From Bartonella grahamii subsp. shimonis (GTDB lineage: Bacteria; Pseudomonadota; Alphaproteobacteria; Rhizobiales; Rhizobiaceae): 64,000 bases of DNA. The DNA is taken from contig NZ_CP123961.1 in NCBI RefSeq assembly GCF_036327415.1, forward strand, positions 1,550,001-1,614,000. The letters run 5' to 3'. Each line of letters starts with the position of its first letter. Within the stretch, counting starts at the first letter, position 1. A program made the translations under genes and the position numbers. This document shows positions 37,855-48,403 of this stretch, in pieces. The notes under the pieces were generated by a model. That model was not told the DNA's origin. It worked only from the letters and a program-made list of their open reading frames with translations, and ran no database searches.

Positions 37855-38617
37855 AGTATTAAAACAACAATTCCCACAATAATAAGAAATTATTTTATAG
37901 GATTTATTTAATGAAATCTTCTATGAGTCGACTTTTTTATTAAAAGTCAATTACATAAAAACAAACGTTGCAATTAGAACATGAACAGAAAATTATATCA
38001 ATTTGAAAAATTTATACATGTCCTTCCCCCCTTGTCCTAAGTAATTTATTGAAAACTTTGTCAAATCCGACGATAATTTAACTGCTCACAAAGAGTTATT
38101 TCATCCTTTTTGGAATGACAAAAGCACCTTTCAAACATCATCTTTTATTATAAAGATAAATGGTATAAAAATCCCATTCAGTTTTTCTATGAAAAACTAA
38201 AAAATATTCAAAGCTTATAAAATTTAAACTTTTCAGAGTAAGTCCATAGAATGGAAAACCGCATTATTCTCATAAAAGCGAAGAGACACAATTCTCTGTT
38301 ACAACGTTGTAAAAACTTAAAAATAAATAATATATTGACGTATAAAGATAATTCATTTTTTTCAACTAAAATGAGACTCCCGAAAATTATAGAATTCTCT
38401 TATTTCTAATTTATTCACGATAAATCAATCACAATCATTTTCTCACCTATTACGGAGGAAAGAGCCCCTATAAAAATAAGGAATAAAAATGCCTCGTAAA
38501 GAATCAGCACAATAGCGTTTTTGCCTATATAAATTTCACAAACAGCACACACACCGACGCTCTTGAGAGGCATCAAAACTTCACTCTACGAAAGATGAAA
38601 ACAATCCATAATCAACT
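37855..38617. other. Long intergenic region between parC and aspS
   Basis: About 760 AT-rich bases. It must contain the parC promoter. On the plus strand AAGGA precedes ATG 38489, but the frame ends after 8 codons. No RNA gene or protein family was recognised. Confidence 0.5.
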
Positions 38618-40411
38618 TTATGAGCTATTTTTGTGAGTAGGAGCCACGCGGATTCCTAAATCACGTAATTGTGTAGGAGAAACATCAGACGGAGCACTCA
38701 TCAAAAGATCAAGCGCCTGTTGATTCATAGGAAATAAAGCAACTTCACGTAAATTTTTAACACCTTGCAACAGCATAATGATGCGGTCAATTCCCGCAGC
38801 CATACCACCATGTGGCGGAGCCCCATAATGAAATGCACGATAAAGACCACCGAAACGATCTTTCACAACTTCCTTAGAAAGTCCTACAAGTTCAAAAACT
38901 TTAAGCATCATTTCTGGTAAGTGATTACGAATTCCACCTGATGCAATTTCATAACCATTACAAACAAGATCATATTGAAAAGCTTTAAGAGTAAGAGGAT
39001 CTTGACAAGCAAGAGCATTCTCTCCCCCTTGAGGCATGGAAAAAGGATTATGTGCAAAATCAATCTTTTTCTCATCTTCATTCCATTCAAAAAATGGAAA
39101 ATCAACAATCCACGCCAAAGAGAAACTCTCTCTATCGAGAAGATCTAATTCTTCCCCTACCCGTGTCCGGGCTGCTCCAGCAAAAGACGCGAATTTTTTT
39201 GGATCTCCAGCCACAAAAAAACAGGCATCACCGCTTTCAAGTCCAAGCTGTATACGGAGCGCTTCAACTCGCTGTTCACCAATATTTTTGGCGATAGGCC
39301 CTGCTCCTTCAAATTTTCCCTTTTCTTCACGCCAGAAAATATAACCGATCCCTGGTTGCCCCTCGCCTTGTGCCCATACATTCATACGATCACAAAAAGC
39401 ACGACTTCCGCCCGTTTTAGCCGGAATAGCCCACACTTGTGCATTCTCATCATTCGCTAAAATTTGAGCAAAGACTTTGAAACCAGAACTATAAAAATGC
39501 TGAGAAACATCTTCCATAATGATCGGATTACGTAGATCAGGCTTATCAGAACCATATTTTTGCATTGCTTCATCATAAGAAATGCGAGGAAAGCTTTGTG
39601 TCACAGTTTTCCCATCTGCAAATTCTTCAAAAATAGAACGCATAATAGGTTCCATAGTTGCTAAAACATCTTCTTGCTCAACAAAACTCATTTCAACATC
39701 TAATTGATAAAATTCACCAGGAAGACGGTCGGCCCTTGGATCTTCATCTCTAAGACATGGAGCAATTTGAAAATAACGATCAAAACCTGACATCATCAAC
39801 AACTGTTTATATTGCTGTGGTGCTTGCGGTAGCGCATAAAATTTTCCCTGATGAACACGACTTGGAACCAAAAAATCACGTGCACCTTCCGGCGATGAAG
39901 CTGTCAAAAGCGGCGTCGTAAATTCCGTAAAACCATTATTTTGCATAGCCCGTCTCATAGCCGCAATAATTTCAGTTCGACGCATGATATTTCTGTGCAT
40001 AGTCTCCCGACGCAAATCAAGAAAACGATATTTTAATCGAATATCTTCTGGATAATCAGGCTCTCCAAAAACTGGTAAAGGAAGTTCATCAGATTTTGAA
40101 AGAATTTCTACCTCTTGTGCAAAAATTTCAATCTCACCTGTTGGAAGCGCTGCATTAATAACCTCATCAGAACGTGCACATACCTCTCCATCCACACGAA
40201 TAACCCATTCAGAACGCACTTTCTCAATAACTTTAAAAGCCGGCGAAGCAGGATCAGCAACAATTTGTGTAATTCCAAAATGATCACGTAAATCCACAAA
40301 AAGAATTCCTCCATGATCACGAACACGATGAACCCATCCCGAAAGACGGACTTGTGCTCCTACATCACATCTACGAAGAGCCGCACAATGATGACTGCGA
40401 TAACGGTGCAT
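38618..40411 (-). CDS. aspS: Aspartyl-tRNA synthetase
   Basis: A class II synthetase of 597 residues, of the bacterial type with a GAD insert. The N-terminal OB fold has [15 protein letters not shown]. Motif 2 is [16 protein letters not shown], and motif 3 is [10 protein letters not shown] near the C-terminus. In Rhizobiales such enzymes are often non-discriminating (also charging tRNA-Asn when gatCAB is present); this cannot be decided here. Confidence 0.97.
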   Translation of the reverse strand: MHRYRSHHCAALRRCDVGAQVRLSGWVHRVRDHGGILFVDLRDHFGITQIVADPASPAFKVIEKVRSEWVIRVDGEVCARSDEVINAALPTGEIEIFAQEVEILSKSDELPLPVFGEPDYPEDIRLKYRFLDLRRETMHRNIMRRTEIIAAMRRAMQNNGFTEFTTPLLTASSPEGARDFLVPSRVHQGKFYALPQAPQQYKQLLMMSGFDRYFQIAPCLRDEDPRADRLPGEFYQLDVEMSFVEQEDVLATMEPIMRSIFEEFADGKTVTQSFPRISYDEAMQKYGSDKPDLRNPIIMEDVSQHFYSSGFKVFAQILANDENAQVWAIPAKTGGSRAFCDRMNVWAQGEGQPGIGYIFWREEKGKFEGAGPIAKNIGEQRVEALRIQLGLESGDACFFVAGDPKKFASFAGAARTRVGEELDLLDRESFSLAWIVDFPFFEWNEDEKKIDFAHNPFSMPQGGENALACQDPLTLKAFQYDLVCNGYEIASGGIRNHLPEMMLKVFELVGLSKEVVKDRFGGLYRAFHYGAPPHGGMAAGIDRIIMLLQGVKNLREVALFPMNQQALDLLMSAPSDVSPTQLRDLGIRVAPTHKNSS

Positions 40412-40494
40412 GTTTTTTGCCTTTGATTATAATATTCATATGCGCTACAAACGCTTTTTAATAACCATTTGTCAAGGTATGAAAATAAAAACTC

Positions 40495-40524
40495 AAAATA
40501 AAGTCAATAAAAATAAAGTCAATA
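40495..40524. repeat. Perfect 15-bp tandem duplication upstream of rnd
   Basis: Two adjacent copies of a 15-base unit (40495-40509 and 40510-40524) lie 34 bases before the rnd start codon, in the promoter region shared with aspS. Confidence 0.9.
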
Positions 40525-40557
40525 AAGGACAAATTTAATTTATCGAATTATAATAAA

Positions 40558-41712
40558 ATGATGAATCTTATTACACAAACAACAGATCTTGAAATTGCAC
40601 TTAACGCTCTACGTACCTCTGATTTTGTAACAGTCGATACTGAGTTTATCCGCGAAACAACTTTTTGGCCCCAACTGTGTTTAATTCAGCTCGCATCACC
40701 AGATATCACAGTTTTGATTGATCCCATAGCACCAGATATTGATTTACAACCTTTTTTTGACCTTATGATCGACAAAAAAGTTGTAAAAGTATTTCATGCT
40801 GCACGCCAAGATATTGAAACAATTTATCATCTTGGAGGTGTTATTCCTTCCCCTCTCTTTGATACGCAAATAGCAGGGGCAATTTGTGGATTTGGTGATT
40901 CTATCTCCTATGATCAAATTGTACAACGCTGCACGGGGCATCATCTTGATAAATCCTCCCGCTTTACAGACTGGAGTTGCCGACCTCTGTCTGAAAAACA
41001 ACTGCTCTATGCACTTGCCGATGTAACCTACTTAAGAGATGTTTACCTGTTATTGAAAAAAAGATTAGAAAAAAATCAACGTACTCACTGGATGAACGAT
41101 GAAATAACAATCCTTTTAAATCCTAAAACCTATGATATGCCAGAAGATGAAGCATGGAAAAAAGTGAAAGGACAAATTAAAAAGCCACGTGAACTTGCTG
41201 TATTACAAAAGGTAGCAGCTTGGCGTGAACGTGAAGCACGAAGATATAATATGCCACGTCGTCATATCATAAAAGATGAATGTCTTATAGAAATAGCAAT
41301 CCAACAACCAAAAGATGAATCTGCATTAAAACGATTGCGCAGCCTTAATAAGAATTGGGATAAACTCTCAATTGCTCAATCATTAATTAAAGCTGTCCAT
41401 GAAGGCTTAGAGGTGGATCTTTCTACTTTACCCCCCATTCCTAAACATAATCCACTCAATGATACAACGGCCGCTATTATCGATCTACTCAAAGTATTAT
41501 TAAAAATTGTTGCAAATGAAAACAGCATTGCCCCTAAAATTATTGCAACATCTAATGATTTAGAAAAAATTGCCAATGGAGGAATAAAGAAAAATATTCC
41601 CGCTATGAATGGCTGGCGCTATGAAATATTTGGTAAAAAAGCCGAACAACTGCTAAAAGGCCAGATAGGGTTTTACTTTAACGATGGAAAAATAAGCACA
41701 AAACAGCTTTAA
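40558..41712 (+). CDS. rnd: Ribonuclease D
   Basis: A 3'-5' exoribonuclease that trims tRNA and other small RNA ends. The 384-residue protein has the DEDDy exonuclease domain: V-D-T-E-F-I-R-E-T near residues 22-30, H-A-A-R-Q-D-I-E near 80, and Y-A-L-A-D-V-T-Y-L near 160. HRDC domains follow. It diverges from aspS. The gene converges on the integrase relic region rather than directly on ppx. Confidence 0.95.
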   Translation: MMNLITQTTDLEIALNALRTSDFVTVDTEFIRETTFWPQLCLIQLASPDITVLIDPIAPDIDLQPFFDLMIDKKVVKVFHAARQDIETIYHLGGVIPSPLFDTQIAGAICGFGDSISYDQIVQRCTGHHLDKSSRFTDWSCRPLSEKQLLYALADVTYLRDVYLLLKKRLEKNQRTHWMNDEITILLNPKTYDMPEDEAWKKVKGQIKKPRELAVLQKVAAWREREARRYNMPRRHIIKDECLIEIAIQQPKDESALKRLRSLNKNWDKLSIAQSLIKAVHEGLEVDLSTLPPIPKHNPLNDTTAAIIDLLKVLLKIVANENSIAPKIIATSNDLEKIANGGIKKNIPAMNGWRYEIFGKKAEQLLKGQIGFYFNDGKISTKQL

Positions 41713-42234
41713 TTTACATTTTCATTTTTAAAAATCCATTACGCTGCTTATTATCTACATAAATTGGTATGCCTTATAGGCCAACGCAAATAGGATAAAT
41801 AAAGCCTACTTCCGACAAAGTTAAAAACTTAAATAGTAAACTCTTATTAAAAAAGTCTAAAAAACAGACAGCTCCTCATTTAAAAGTTTTAAAAAGAAAA
41901 GTTCTTATAATAAAAGTGCATTCATTACAAAAATAGCAGCCTAGCAATAAGGACAAACAAAGATATAATGCCTCACATCACCGTATCGTATTAAAAACTA
42001 CCGAGATTGCAATCTAACAATCAAAAACGAGCCAGCATAACAACTAAAACACTTAACAAAGTTAACATGCTGATTTATAAAGATAGTTATTTTTTGCATA
42101 TTGAATGAGAGTCCCCAATAACACAAGATTATCTCATTTCAAATCTGTTTATCTTGAATCAATCAAAACCATTCTCTTGCACACCACAAGCGGGGCTAGC
42201 GTGTGGGTAAAAACTATAGAAGAAAGGAGTAAAA
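41713..42234. other. Intergenic region before the integrase pseudogene
   Basis: About 520 AT-rich bases. From about 42060 on, it resembles the leader of the integrase relic at 14.7 kb, so this part is conserved 5' flank of the integrase gene. The frame from ATG 42105 is in register with the integrase domain but lacks a ribosome site. Confidence 0.55.
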
Positions 42235-43403
42235 ATGGTTCTTATGAATCGTCTTACGTGCCAAGGGCTGTCGCAACATTGGAAGCTAGCAAATATAACA
42301 ATGATGCCGGCTTGCTTCTTCACAAACGTAAAGATGGTGGTGCTCAATGGATTTATCGTTATACCATTCATGGTCGGCGCCACGAAATGGGCTTGGGTGC
42401 ATTGCGAGATGTTTCTTTAAAACAAGCCCGTGAATTGGCAACTGGATGGCGCTCTATTTAACGTGAGGAGCGTGATCCCATTAAAGAACGTGAGAAACAA
42501 AAGTGTAAAGCAATAAGCAATCTCCATTATTTAAATGGCATTGCTCTAGATGCTTTTGAAAACCGTAAAGCTGAATTAAAAAATGATGGTGAGGTTTGTA
42601 ATTGGTTTTTACATTTACGCCTCCATATTCTCTCCAAATTAGGCTGTCTGCCCGTTTCAAAGATTACCCAAACAGAGATACGCGATACCCTTGCCCCTAT
42701 CTGGCATACAAAAGCTGTTACAGCGCGTAGAGCTCTCATTCGTCTCAATCTTTGTCTCAAACATGCGGCTGCATTAGGGTTAGATGTTGATTTACAAGCA
42801 GTAGAAAAAGCACGCGCGCTCTTAGGCAAACAACGTCATAAAAAACAAAGCTTACCAGCCATGGATTGGAAAGATGTGCCGGCTTTTTATAAAACACTTT
42901 GCGAAGCATCAACCCTAACACAATTGGCTTTGCGTTTGCTTATTCTGACAGGTACTCGTACAAATCCTTTGCGTCATATTCGTAAAGATCAGATTGAAGA
43001 TGATATCTGGACAATCCCTGCTGAAAATATGAAAGGTTTGCGTGATGCTACAACAGAATTTCGTGTGCCCTTATCATCAGAGGCATTAGAAATCTTAAAA
43101 CAAGCGCGCTTGTTCTCTCGCAATGATTTCTTTTTTTCTGCTACCGGTCGCGGTCCCCTTGCTGATAGTTGTATGGCAAAGTATATGAGAGAGAATAAGA
43201 TTGATGCCTGCCCCCATGGTTTTCGCTCTAGTTTACGCAATTGGCTTGCTGAAACAACCGATGCCCCCTATGAGGTCGCTGAAACCATTCTAAGTCATAC
43301 GGTAGGTGGTAAAGTAGAGCGCTCCTATCGTCGTACTGACTATCTAGAACAGCGTCGCATCTATATGGATAAATGGGCGGCTTATGTCACGAGTCAATCT
43401 TAA
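42235..43403 (+). pseudogene. Tyrosine-type site-specific integrase, broken by a stop codon and probably a frameshift
   Basis: A DUF4102/P4-type phage integrase. ATG 42235 has AAAGGAG at 42223-42229, an ideal distance, and starts M-V-L-M-N-R-L-T. The conserved domain (V-A-T-L-E-A-S-K-Y onward) is in another frame, so a small indel near 42256-42270 is likely. The domain frame is then stopped by TAA at 42459-42461 (R-S-I-stop-R-E-E-R-D-P) and runs on in the same frame to 43403. The catalytic part is intact: Arg in L-T-G-T-R-T-N-P, H-G-F-R-S-S-L-R-N-W, His in I-L-S-H-T-V-G-G-K and the nucleophile Tyr in Y-R-R-T-D-Y-L-E-Q-R-R. It sits between rnd and ppx with no tRNA beside it. Confidence 0.85.
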
Positions 43404-43612
43404 GATATGGGGTGCATAACCCCATTATCTGTGGATAACTTTAGCTCTCTTCTCTCTCATTCTTTCTCAATAAGATTCATCACGTATCACATCAGAAATT
43501 GTATGATAAAATATTGTTTTCTATAAATAAAATACCTTCAAAAATGAACCAAAATATGGTTAATAAATCATCATGATTTGTTTCCAATTTTTACTATTGA
43601 AAGGAAATTATT

Positions 43613-43813
43613 ATGACAGAAAATGATATTCTTTTGACAGACCGTGAAAGGACAAAATTGCTTCATATGAGTGTCTCAACATTCCGGCGTCATGTCACCA
43701 ATGGCTCTCTCCCAAAACCTTTAAAATTTGGTTTTTTATCGCGTTGGTTACAATCAGATCTTCTTAATGTCATCGAGCAAGCAAAACAGCAACGTCATAG
43801 TGATGTGGCATAA
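43613..43813 (+). CDS. AlpA-family DNA-binding regulator / excisionase-like protein
   Basis: A 66-residue winged-helix (MerR-like) protein of the AlpA type. L-L-T-D-R-E-R-T-K-L-L-H-M-S-V-S-T-F-R-R is the recognition helix region. S-L-P-K-P-L-K-F-G follows, and then R-W-L-Q-S-D-L matches the usual R-W-x-x-x-D/E-L ending. Such proteins activate or assist excision of P4-like integrases, and it sits 209 bases after the integrase pseudogene, so it is a leftover of the same element. AAAGGAAA gives a strong ribosome site. The frame is intact. Confidence 0.85.
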   Translation: MTENDILLTDRERTKLLHMSVSTFRRHVTNGSLPKPLKFGFLSRWLQSDLLNVIEQAKQQRHSDVA

Positions 43814-43817
43814 AAAG

Positions 43818-43850
43818 AAAACCTTGTCACGTAAGAACGAACAAGGCTTT
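43818..43850 (+). terminator. Possible terminator after the AlpA-like gene
   Basis: A 6-bp stem CCTTGT/ACAAGG (43822-43827 with 43841-43846), flanked by AAA and CTTT, lies just after the stop codon. The T tract is short, so efficiency is uncertain. Confidence 0.4.
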
Positions 43851-43913
43851 CTCAAACTCATCACCCTAGAGGTAGCAGAATCAGTGCTGTGACGCAACGT
43901 TATAGGATTTAAA

Positions 43914-44057
43914 ATGATGTGTTCTTTTAAGAATGCGCAGGGTATCACACGTGCTGTGCCGGGGGTTGGCATGGGCGTTATGGAACAGCCCGTTGCCCTA
44001 CTCATGATGATAGGCTGCCTAGCTTATCCCTTGTTAATGGCCCATTATAAGATATAA
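43914..44057 (+). CDS. Small hypothetical protein of the integrase island (47 aa)
   Basis: An ATG at 43914 (a second ATG follows directly) opens 47 codons ending at TAA 44055-44057. The peptide has a short polar start, a Gly/Val/Met-rich middle (A-V-P-G-V-G-M-G-V-M) and a hydrophobic stretch L-L-M-M-I-G-C-L-A-Y-P-L-L-M-A near the end, consistent with one membrane segment. TAGGAT lies about 7 bases upstream. I do not recognise the family. Base composition is richer in GC than the surroundings, like the integrase, which suggests it came with the same element. It may also be a fragment. Confidence 0.4.
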   Translation: MMCSFKNAQGITRAVPGVGMGVMEQPVALLMMIGCLAYPLLMAHYKI

Positions 44058-44082
44058 AATGCGAATAAATTAGATGGAAAGA

Positions 44083-45600
44083 TCAAGAAATTTCAAAAGC
44101 AAGAGGTTGTTTTATTATCTTTGATAACTTCTTTAATCGTCCAAGAGGATGTTCTCCCAATAATCCAGCATAACTCTTTGGGATTTGCAAGATAATATCA
44201 TCTGCTTTTTTATGCCACAATAAATGAGGTAAAACTCCTGCAACAGAAGCGCTAAAAAGATGGGCAATACGCATCGTTTCACCAAGAATACGTGCTTTCT
44301 CAATTATATTTTGCGTTGCTAATTGAAAAATGGGAAGAGATTCTTTATCAACCAGTAAACTCGTATTGCGAAAAAAAACAGCAAGCGCTGCATAAAGGCG
44401 CCCCTCATGAGAAATTCCTGGATAAGACCCTAATGCTATCTGATTGGCTGCTTCATTGCCCCGATAATCCGGATGTATACGCCAACCAATATCTGCAAGA
44501 AGACAAGCTGCTTGACGATAACGGCATTCATTTTCAGTTTCTGAAATTCCAAAAACTTCAAAAGCATTCGTCGTAAAATCAATGAGTTCTTCTGCTTGTT
44601 TTGGTGAACGTGCCCGTAAAATAGCCATTTCTGTGCACGCTGCAATGAGAGGATCTGAAAGTCGAATCGCCTGCGGTAATCGTGAATAAAGAAAACCTTC
44701 ACGAACGCCAGCACCAGAAAAAATTATCTTTTCAAACTCCATACACTGAATGAGTTCAATAAGAACTATTGCCCCATAAGATAAAAGTTTCCGACGATTC
44801 TGAGAAACCGCTGCAATCCCTCTCATATTATCAATATTACCGCTTGCTACAAGACGTAAAAAGTTCTCCATTTCAACGGCATCAACTTCATAGCCATGCA
44901 TAACAGGAAGCCGATAGTGTTTCATTGCCATATGGAGTTTTGCCAAATTACGCCATGTTCCCCCTACTGCATAAAAATAACGTGCTATACCTTTACGAGT
45001 ACGAACAACAGGCGATTTATAAAATTGCTCATGTACAATTTTTGTAGCTACAGAACTATCATTATTTGACATATACTGTAGCCTTAAACCACCCAATGGA
45101 AGAGTTATCCCTTCACCAACATCAGAATGATCAATATCAATCAGCTCAAGACTTCCACCGCCAAGATCCCCAGAAATACCTTTTGGTTGATAAAAAGTAG
45201 AAATAACTCCGTATGCTGAATACATAGCTTCTTCACTTCCTGAAAGAAGATATATTTTATTTTGCAAAATATCTTCAGCATGCTGAATAAATGCTACACC
45301 ATTCTTTGCATCTCGGGCTGCTGCTGTTGCTAAAGTATGGACCTCATCTGCCCCAATCTGTCGACAAAGCGTACGAAACCGTTTCAGTGTTTGCAACGCC
45401 ATTTTCATCGATTTTTCTTCTAAAAATCCCGTTTTTGCCACACCATGACCGAGACCACAAAGAATCTTTTCATTAAACAAAACCGTTGGTGAGCGAACAA
45501 GCCCCTCATAAATAACCAACCGAACAGAATTTGAGCCAATGTCAATAACAGCAACAGGCTTACACCCTTTTAACCGACCTTGAGCATCTCTATATGTCAT
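44083..45600 (-). CDS. ppx: Exopolyphosphatase (Ppx/GppA family)
   Basis: Releases phosphate from inorganic polyphosphate; family members may also hydrolyse pppGpp. The 505-residue protein has the actin-like ATPase fold with V-I-D-I-G-S-N-S-V-R-L near residue 20 and G-I-S-G-D-L-G-G-G-S-L-E-L near 140-152, then a C-terminal helical region. It starts 6 bases after ppk on the same strand, so the two form an operon for polyphosphate turnover. Confidence 0.94.
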   Translation of the reverse strand: MTYRDAQGRLKGCKPVAVIDIGSNSVRLVIYEGLVRSPTVLFNEKILCGLGHGVAKTGFLEEKSMKMALQTLKRFRTLCRQIGADEVHTLATAAARDAKNGVAFIQHAEDILQNKIYLLSGSEEAMYSAYGVISTFYQPKGISGDLGGGSLELIDIDHSDVGEGITLPLGGLRLQYMSNNDSSVATKIVHEQFYKSPVVRTRKGIARYFYAVGGTWRNLAKLHMAMKHYRLPVMHGYEVDAVEMENFLRLVASGNIDNMRGIAAVSQNRRKLLSYGAIVLIELIQCMEFEKIIFSGAGVREGFLYSRLPQAIRLSDPLIAACTEMAILRARSPKQAEELIDFTTNAFEVFGISETENECRYRQAACLLADIGWRIHPDYRGNEAANQIALGSYPGISHEGRLYAALAVFFRNTSLLVDKESLPIFQLATQNIIEKARILGETMRIAHLFSASVAGVLPHLLWHKKADDIILQIPKSYAGLLGEHPLGRLKKLSKIIKQPLAFEIS

Positions 45601-45606
45601 TGGATT

Positions 45607-47787
45607 TTAATCTTTACGTATTTCGGCTTGTTGCAGATGCAATGCAACCAAGTGCGAAACAGAAGATTCAAAAGACTCTTTTCTCCCCGCAAAACTTGTA
45701 TTGGTCATAAAATACTCCTGCGCATTAAACAGACTTTCACCTATCTGCGGTGTGATACGTTTTGATGTTCCATCCTTGAGTATATCAAAGCTTTGTTGAT
45801 TATCAATGATATTAGCCAACATAATCTGTAAAAGAATTTTTTGACGCACTTTTTTATTAAAAACTGGAACCAATATTTCAATACGATAGTCTAAATTACG
45901 AGGCATCATATCAGCAGAGCCTAAGTAAACAAGTGCATTTTCATTAGGCAAATCTTGACCATTCCCAAAACAAAAAATGCGACTATGTTCAAGAAAACGC
46001 CCGACAATTGATTTTACACGAATATTATCTGAAATTCCTAGAATACGAGGACGTAAACAACATATTCCCCGCACAACCAAATCAATTTGCACCCCTGCTT
46101 GACTGGCACGATATAAAGCATCAATAATTTCAGGATCAACCAATGCATTAACTTTCATCCAAATAGCAGCAAACCTTCCCTGTTGTGCATGAACAATTTC
46201 TCCTTCAATATGCTGAAGAACACGCCCACGCAATGTTAAGGGTGAAAAAGCAATCTTCATTGTGTCATTTGGACGCTCATATTGCGCAATATAATTGAAC
46301 AATAACGCAACATCATGAGCAATATCATCATCCGTGGAAAAAAAAGAAAGATCCGTATAAGTTTTAGCGTTAATGGGATGATAATTTCCTGTTCCAAGAT
46401 GAACATAAGAGCAAAGACGTTTTCCCTCACGTCTCACAACCAATGACATTTTAGCATGAGTTTTTAATGCAATAAAACCAAAAATAACTTGAACCCCAGC
46501 ATATTCAAGATCCCGTGCCCAACGAATATTTGCTTCCTCATCAAAACGCGCTTTAAGTTCTACCAAAGCAGTCACAGACTTTCCCTGTTCAGCTGCTTCA
46601 ATCAAAGCGCCAACAATTGGACTATCATTTGATGTACGATAAAGTGTTTGTTTGATCTCCACAACATCAGGATCGCAAGCAGCTTGACGTAAAAATTGGA
46701 CAACAACATCAAATGTCTCATAGGGGTGGTGAAGCACAATATCATTTTCACGAATAGCCGCAAAACAATCCCCATTATGTTCACGAATACATTCTGGAAC
46801 ACGGGGAATATAAGGAATAAACTTGAGATCATCACGGGGAATAGAAACAATCTCTGATACCATATTAAGCGCTAAAAATCCATCAAGAACATTAATACAG
46901 TTATCAGGAACAGCAAGACTATTTGCTATAAATTGGCGTAACCTCTCTGGCATTTTTGCGTCAAATTCAACTCGAATAACCTGCCCACGGCGCCGCCTTT
47001 TGAGAGCAGTTTCAAAAAAATGAACAAGGTCCTCAGCTTCTTCTTCGACTTCAATATCACTATCTCGGATTATTCTAAATGTACCAATTCCTTTAACCTC
47101 ATAGTTAGGAAATACATGCTTTATAAATAAGCAAATAACATCTTCAGCTGCAATAAAACGAAAATGATTGCCCTCTTGAGGAAGAAGAATAAAACGCCTC
47201 AAAAGCATTGAGATAGACAACAGCACTGTGCGTGAGTTCTGATCAGTTTCTCCAGACAATTGAAGTGCAATAGAAAGCCCTAAATTAGGAATAAATGGAA
47301 AAGAATGAGTAGAATCAACATACAAAGGTTTTAAAACAGGGAAAATTGTCTCAAGAAAATATTTTTCAAGCCATAATTTTTCACTTTCTGAAAGATCATC
47401 AGAACAAATAATTTCAATATCATTCTTTTTTAATTCATCACGTAAAACATTCAATTCTCGTAGTTGGTGAGCCTGCAGCTTTGAAATCTCAGCTAATACA
47501 ATATCAAGTTGTTCCTGTGGAGTGTGCCCATCTGCACTGCACGCTGTAACGCGAGCACGAATTTGAGCTGTTAGTCCTGCAACACGAACCATAAAAAACT
47601 CATCAAGATTTGCAGCTGAAATAGAAAGAAATTGTAGACGTTCTAATAAAGGATGTTTCGAATTAGCCGCTTCCATCAAAACACGATTATTAAATTGTAG
47701 CCATGAAAACTCTCGATTAATAAACCGTACCGGATTTTTCATTGTTATATTCGATATAGAAATTTTATCTATCACCCTCTGTTCCAT
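45607..47787 (-). CDS. ppk: Polyphosphate kinase (PPK1)
   Basis: Makes polyphosphate reversibly from ATP. The 726-residue protein has the PPK1 N-terminal motif [13 protein letters not shown], then [10 protein letters not shown], the phosphorylated-His region [17 protein letters not shown], and R-N-L-D-Y-R-I-E near the C-terminus. ATG 47787 is favoured because TTAGGA lies just upstream; the frame extends to GTG 47841. The first 20 residues are not conserved, so the start is not certain. Confidence 0.94.
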   Translation of the reverse strand: MEQRVIDKISISNITMKNPVRFINREFSWLQFNNRVLMEAANSKHPLLERLQFLSISAANLDEFFMVRVAGLTAQIRARVTACSADGHTPQEQLDIVLAEISKLQAHQLRELNVLRDELKKNDIEIICSDDLSESEKLWLEKYFLETIFPVLKPLYVDSTHSFPFIPNLGLSIALQLSGETDQNSRTVLLSISMLLRRFILLPQEGNHFRFIAAEDVICLFIKHVFPNYEVKGIGTFRIIRDSDIEVEEEAEDLVHFFETALKRRRRGQVIRVEFDAKMPERLRQFIANSLAVPDNCINVLDGFLALNMVSEIVSIPRDDLKFIPYIPRVPECIREHNGDCFAAIRENDIVLHHPYETFDVVVQFLRQAACDPDVVEIKQTLYRTSNDSPIVGALIEAAEQGKSVTALVELKARFDEEANIRWARDLEYAGVQVIFGFIALKTHAKMSLVVRREGKRLCSYVHLGTGNYHPINAKTYTDLSFFSTDDDIAHDVALLFNYIAQYERPNDTMKIAFSPLTLRGRVLQHIEGEIVHAQQGRFAAIWMKVNALVDPEIIDALYRASQAGVQIDLVVRGICCLRPRILGISDNIRVKSIVGRFLEHSRIFCFGNGQDLPNENALVYLGSADMMPRNLDYRIEILVPVFNKKVRQKILLQIMLANIIDNQQSFDILKDGTSKRITPQIGESLFNAQEYFMTNTSFAGRKESFESSVSHLVALHLQQAEIRKD

Positions 47788-48105
47788 ATATCCTAAATAA
47801 TTTTCGTTTATATTTTCTAAATCCTTGACGAAATATCTCACATAAACATTTTATAATATGTTATTATCATAATAATATATCAATGCCTAACTTTCATCAT
47901 CATGTTTCCATTTAATATTTAAAAATACTTGGAACTATTTCTATGCGCAAAGCGCTAACAACATGACAATTACTCTAAATTAAGAGGAGAAATTTGTCTT
48001 AAAAAGCAGCTTGCATTATTATAAACTTTATTACAAACTCACATCCATAAAATAGAAGGGCTCAATTATAGCTGATAAGACAATTTATTCTGGAGTTTGT
48101 ATGCC
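47788..48105. other. Divergent promoter region ppk / zinc-finger gene
   Basis: About 320 AT-rich bases between two divergent genes. It should carry the ppk-ppx promoter and that of the small zinc-finger gene. No other feature seen. Confidence 0.5.
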
Positions 48106-48354
48106 ATGCCTGATCACAACATTCCCCACTTCCAAAATGACCTTGGATATAAAACAATCGAAATTGGTGTGAAAGAATTTATGTGTGTAGGCGCTACACA
48201 ACCATTCGATCATCCTCATATCTTTATCGACATGGGAACAGCAAATGAGAAAATTTGCCCTTACTGCTCAACCCTTTATCGCTATGTTCCCTCGCTACCA
48301 TACGATCAAACAAACCCCACAGGATGTTTATATCATCCAGAAAAGCTATTATAA
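48106..48354 (+). CDS. Zinc-finger (CHCC type) protein, NDUFS6-like
   Basis: An 82-residue protein of the zf-CHCC family, homologous to the C-terminal domain of the mitochondrial complex I subunit NDUFS6. The ligands are visible: Cys in E-F-M-C-V-G, His in D-H-P-H-I-F-I-D-M-G, and two Cys in I-C-P-Y-C-S-T-L-Y. ATG 48106 is preferred, with TGGAG 10 bases upstream; the frame also has a TTG at 48097. It sits upstream of an FAD monooxygenase, a pairing I recall from Rhizobiales. Confidence 0.9.
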   Translation: MPDHNIPHFQNDLGYKTIEIGVKEFMCVGATQPFDHPHIFIDMGTANEKICPYCSTLYRYVPSLPYDQTNPTGCLYHPEKLL

Positions 48355-48403
48355 TTGCGTTTTTTGGCTTTCTTAATAACCACTCTTTTAATTCTGCTTT
48401 AAT

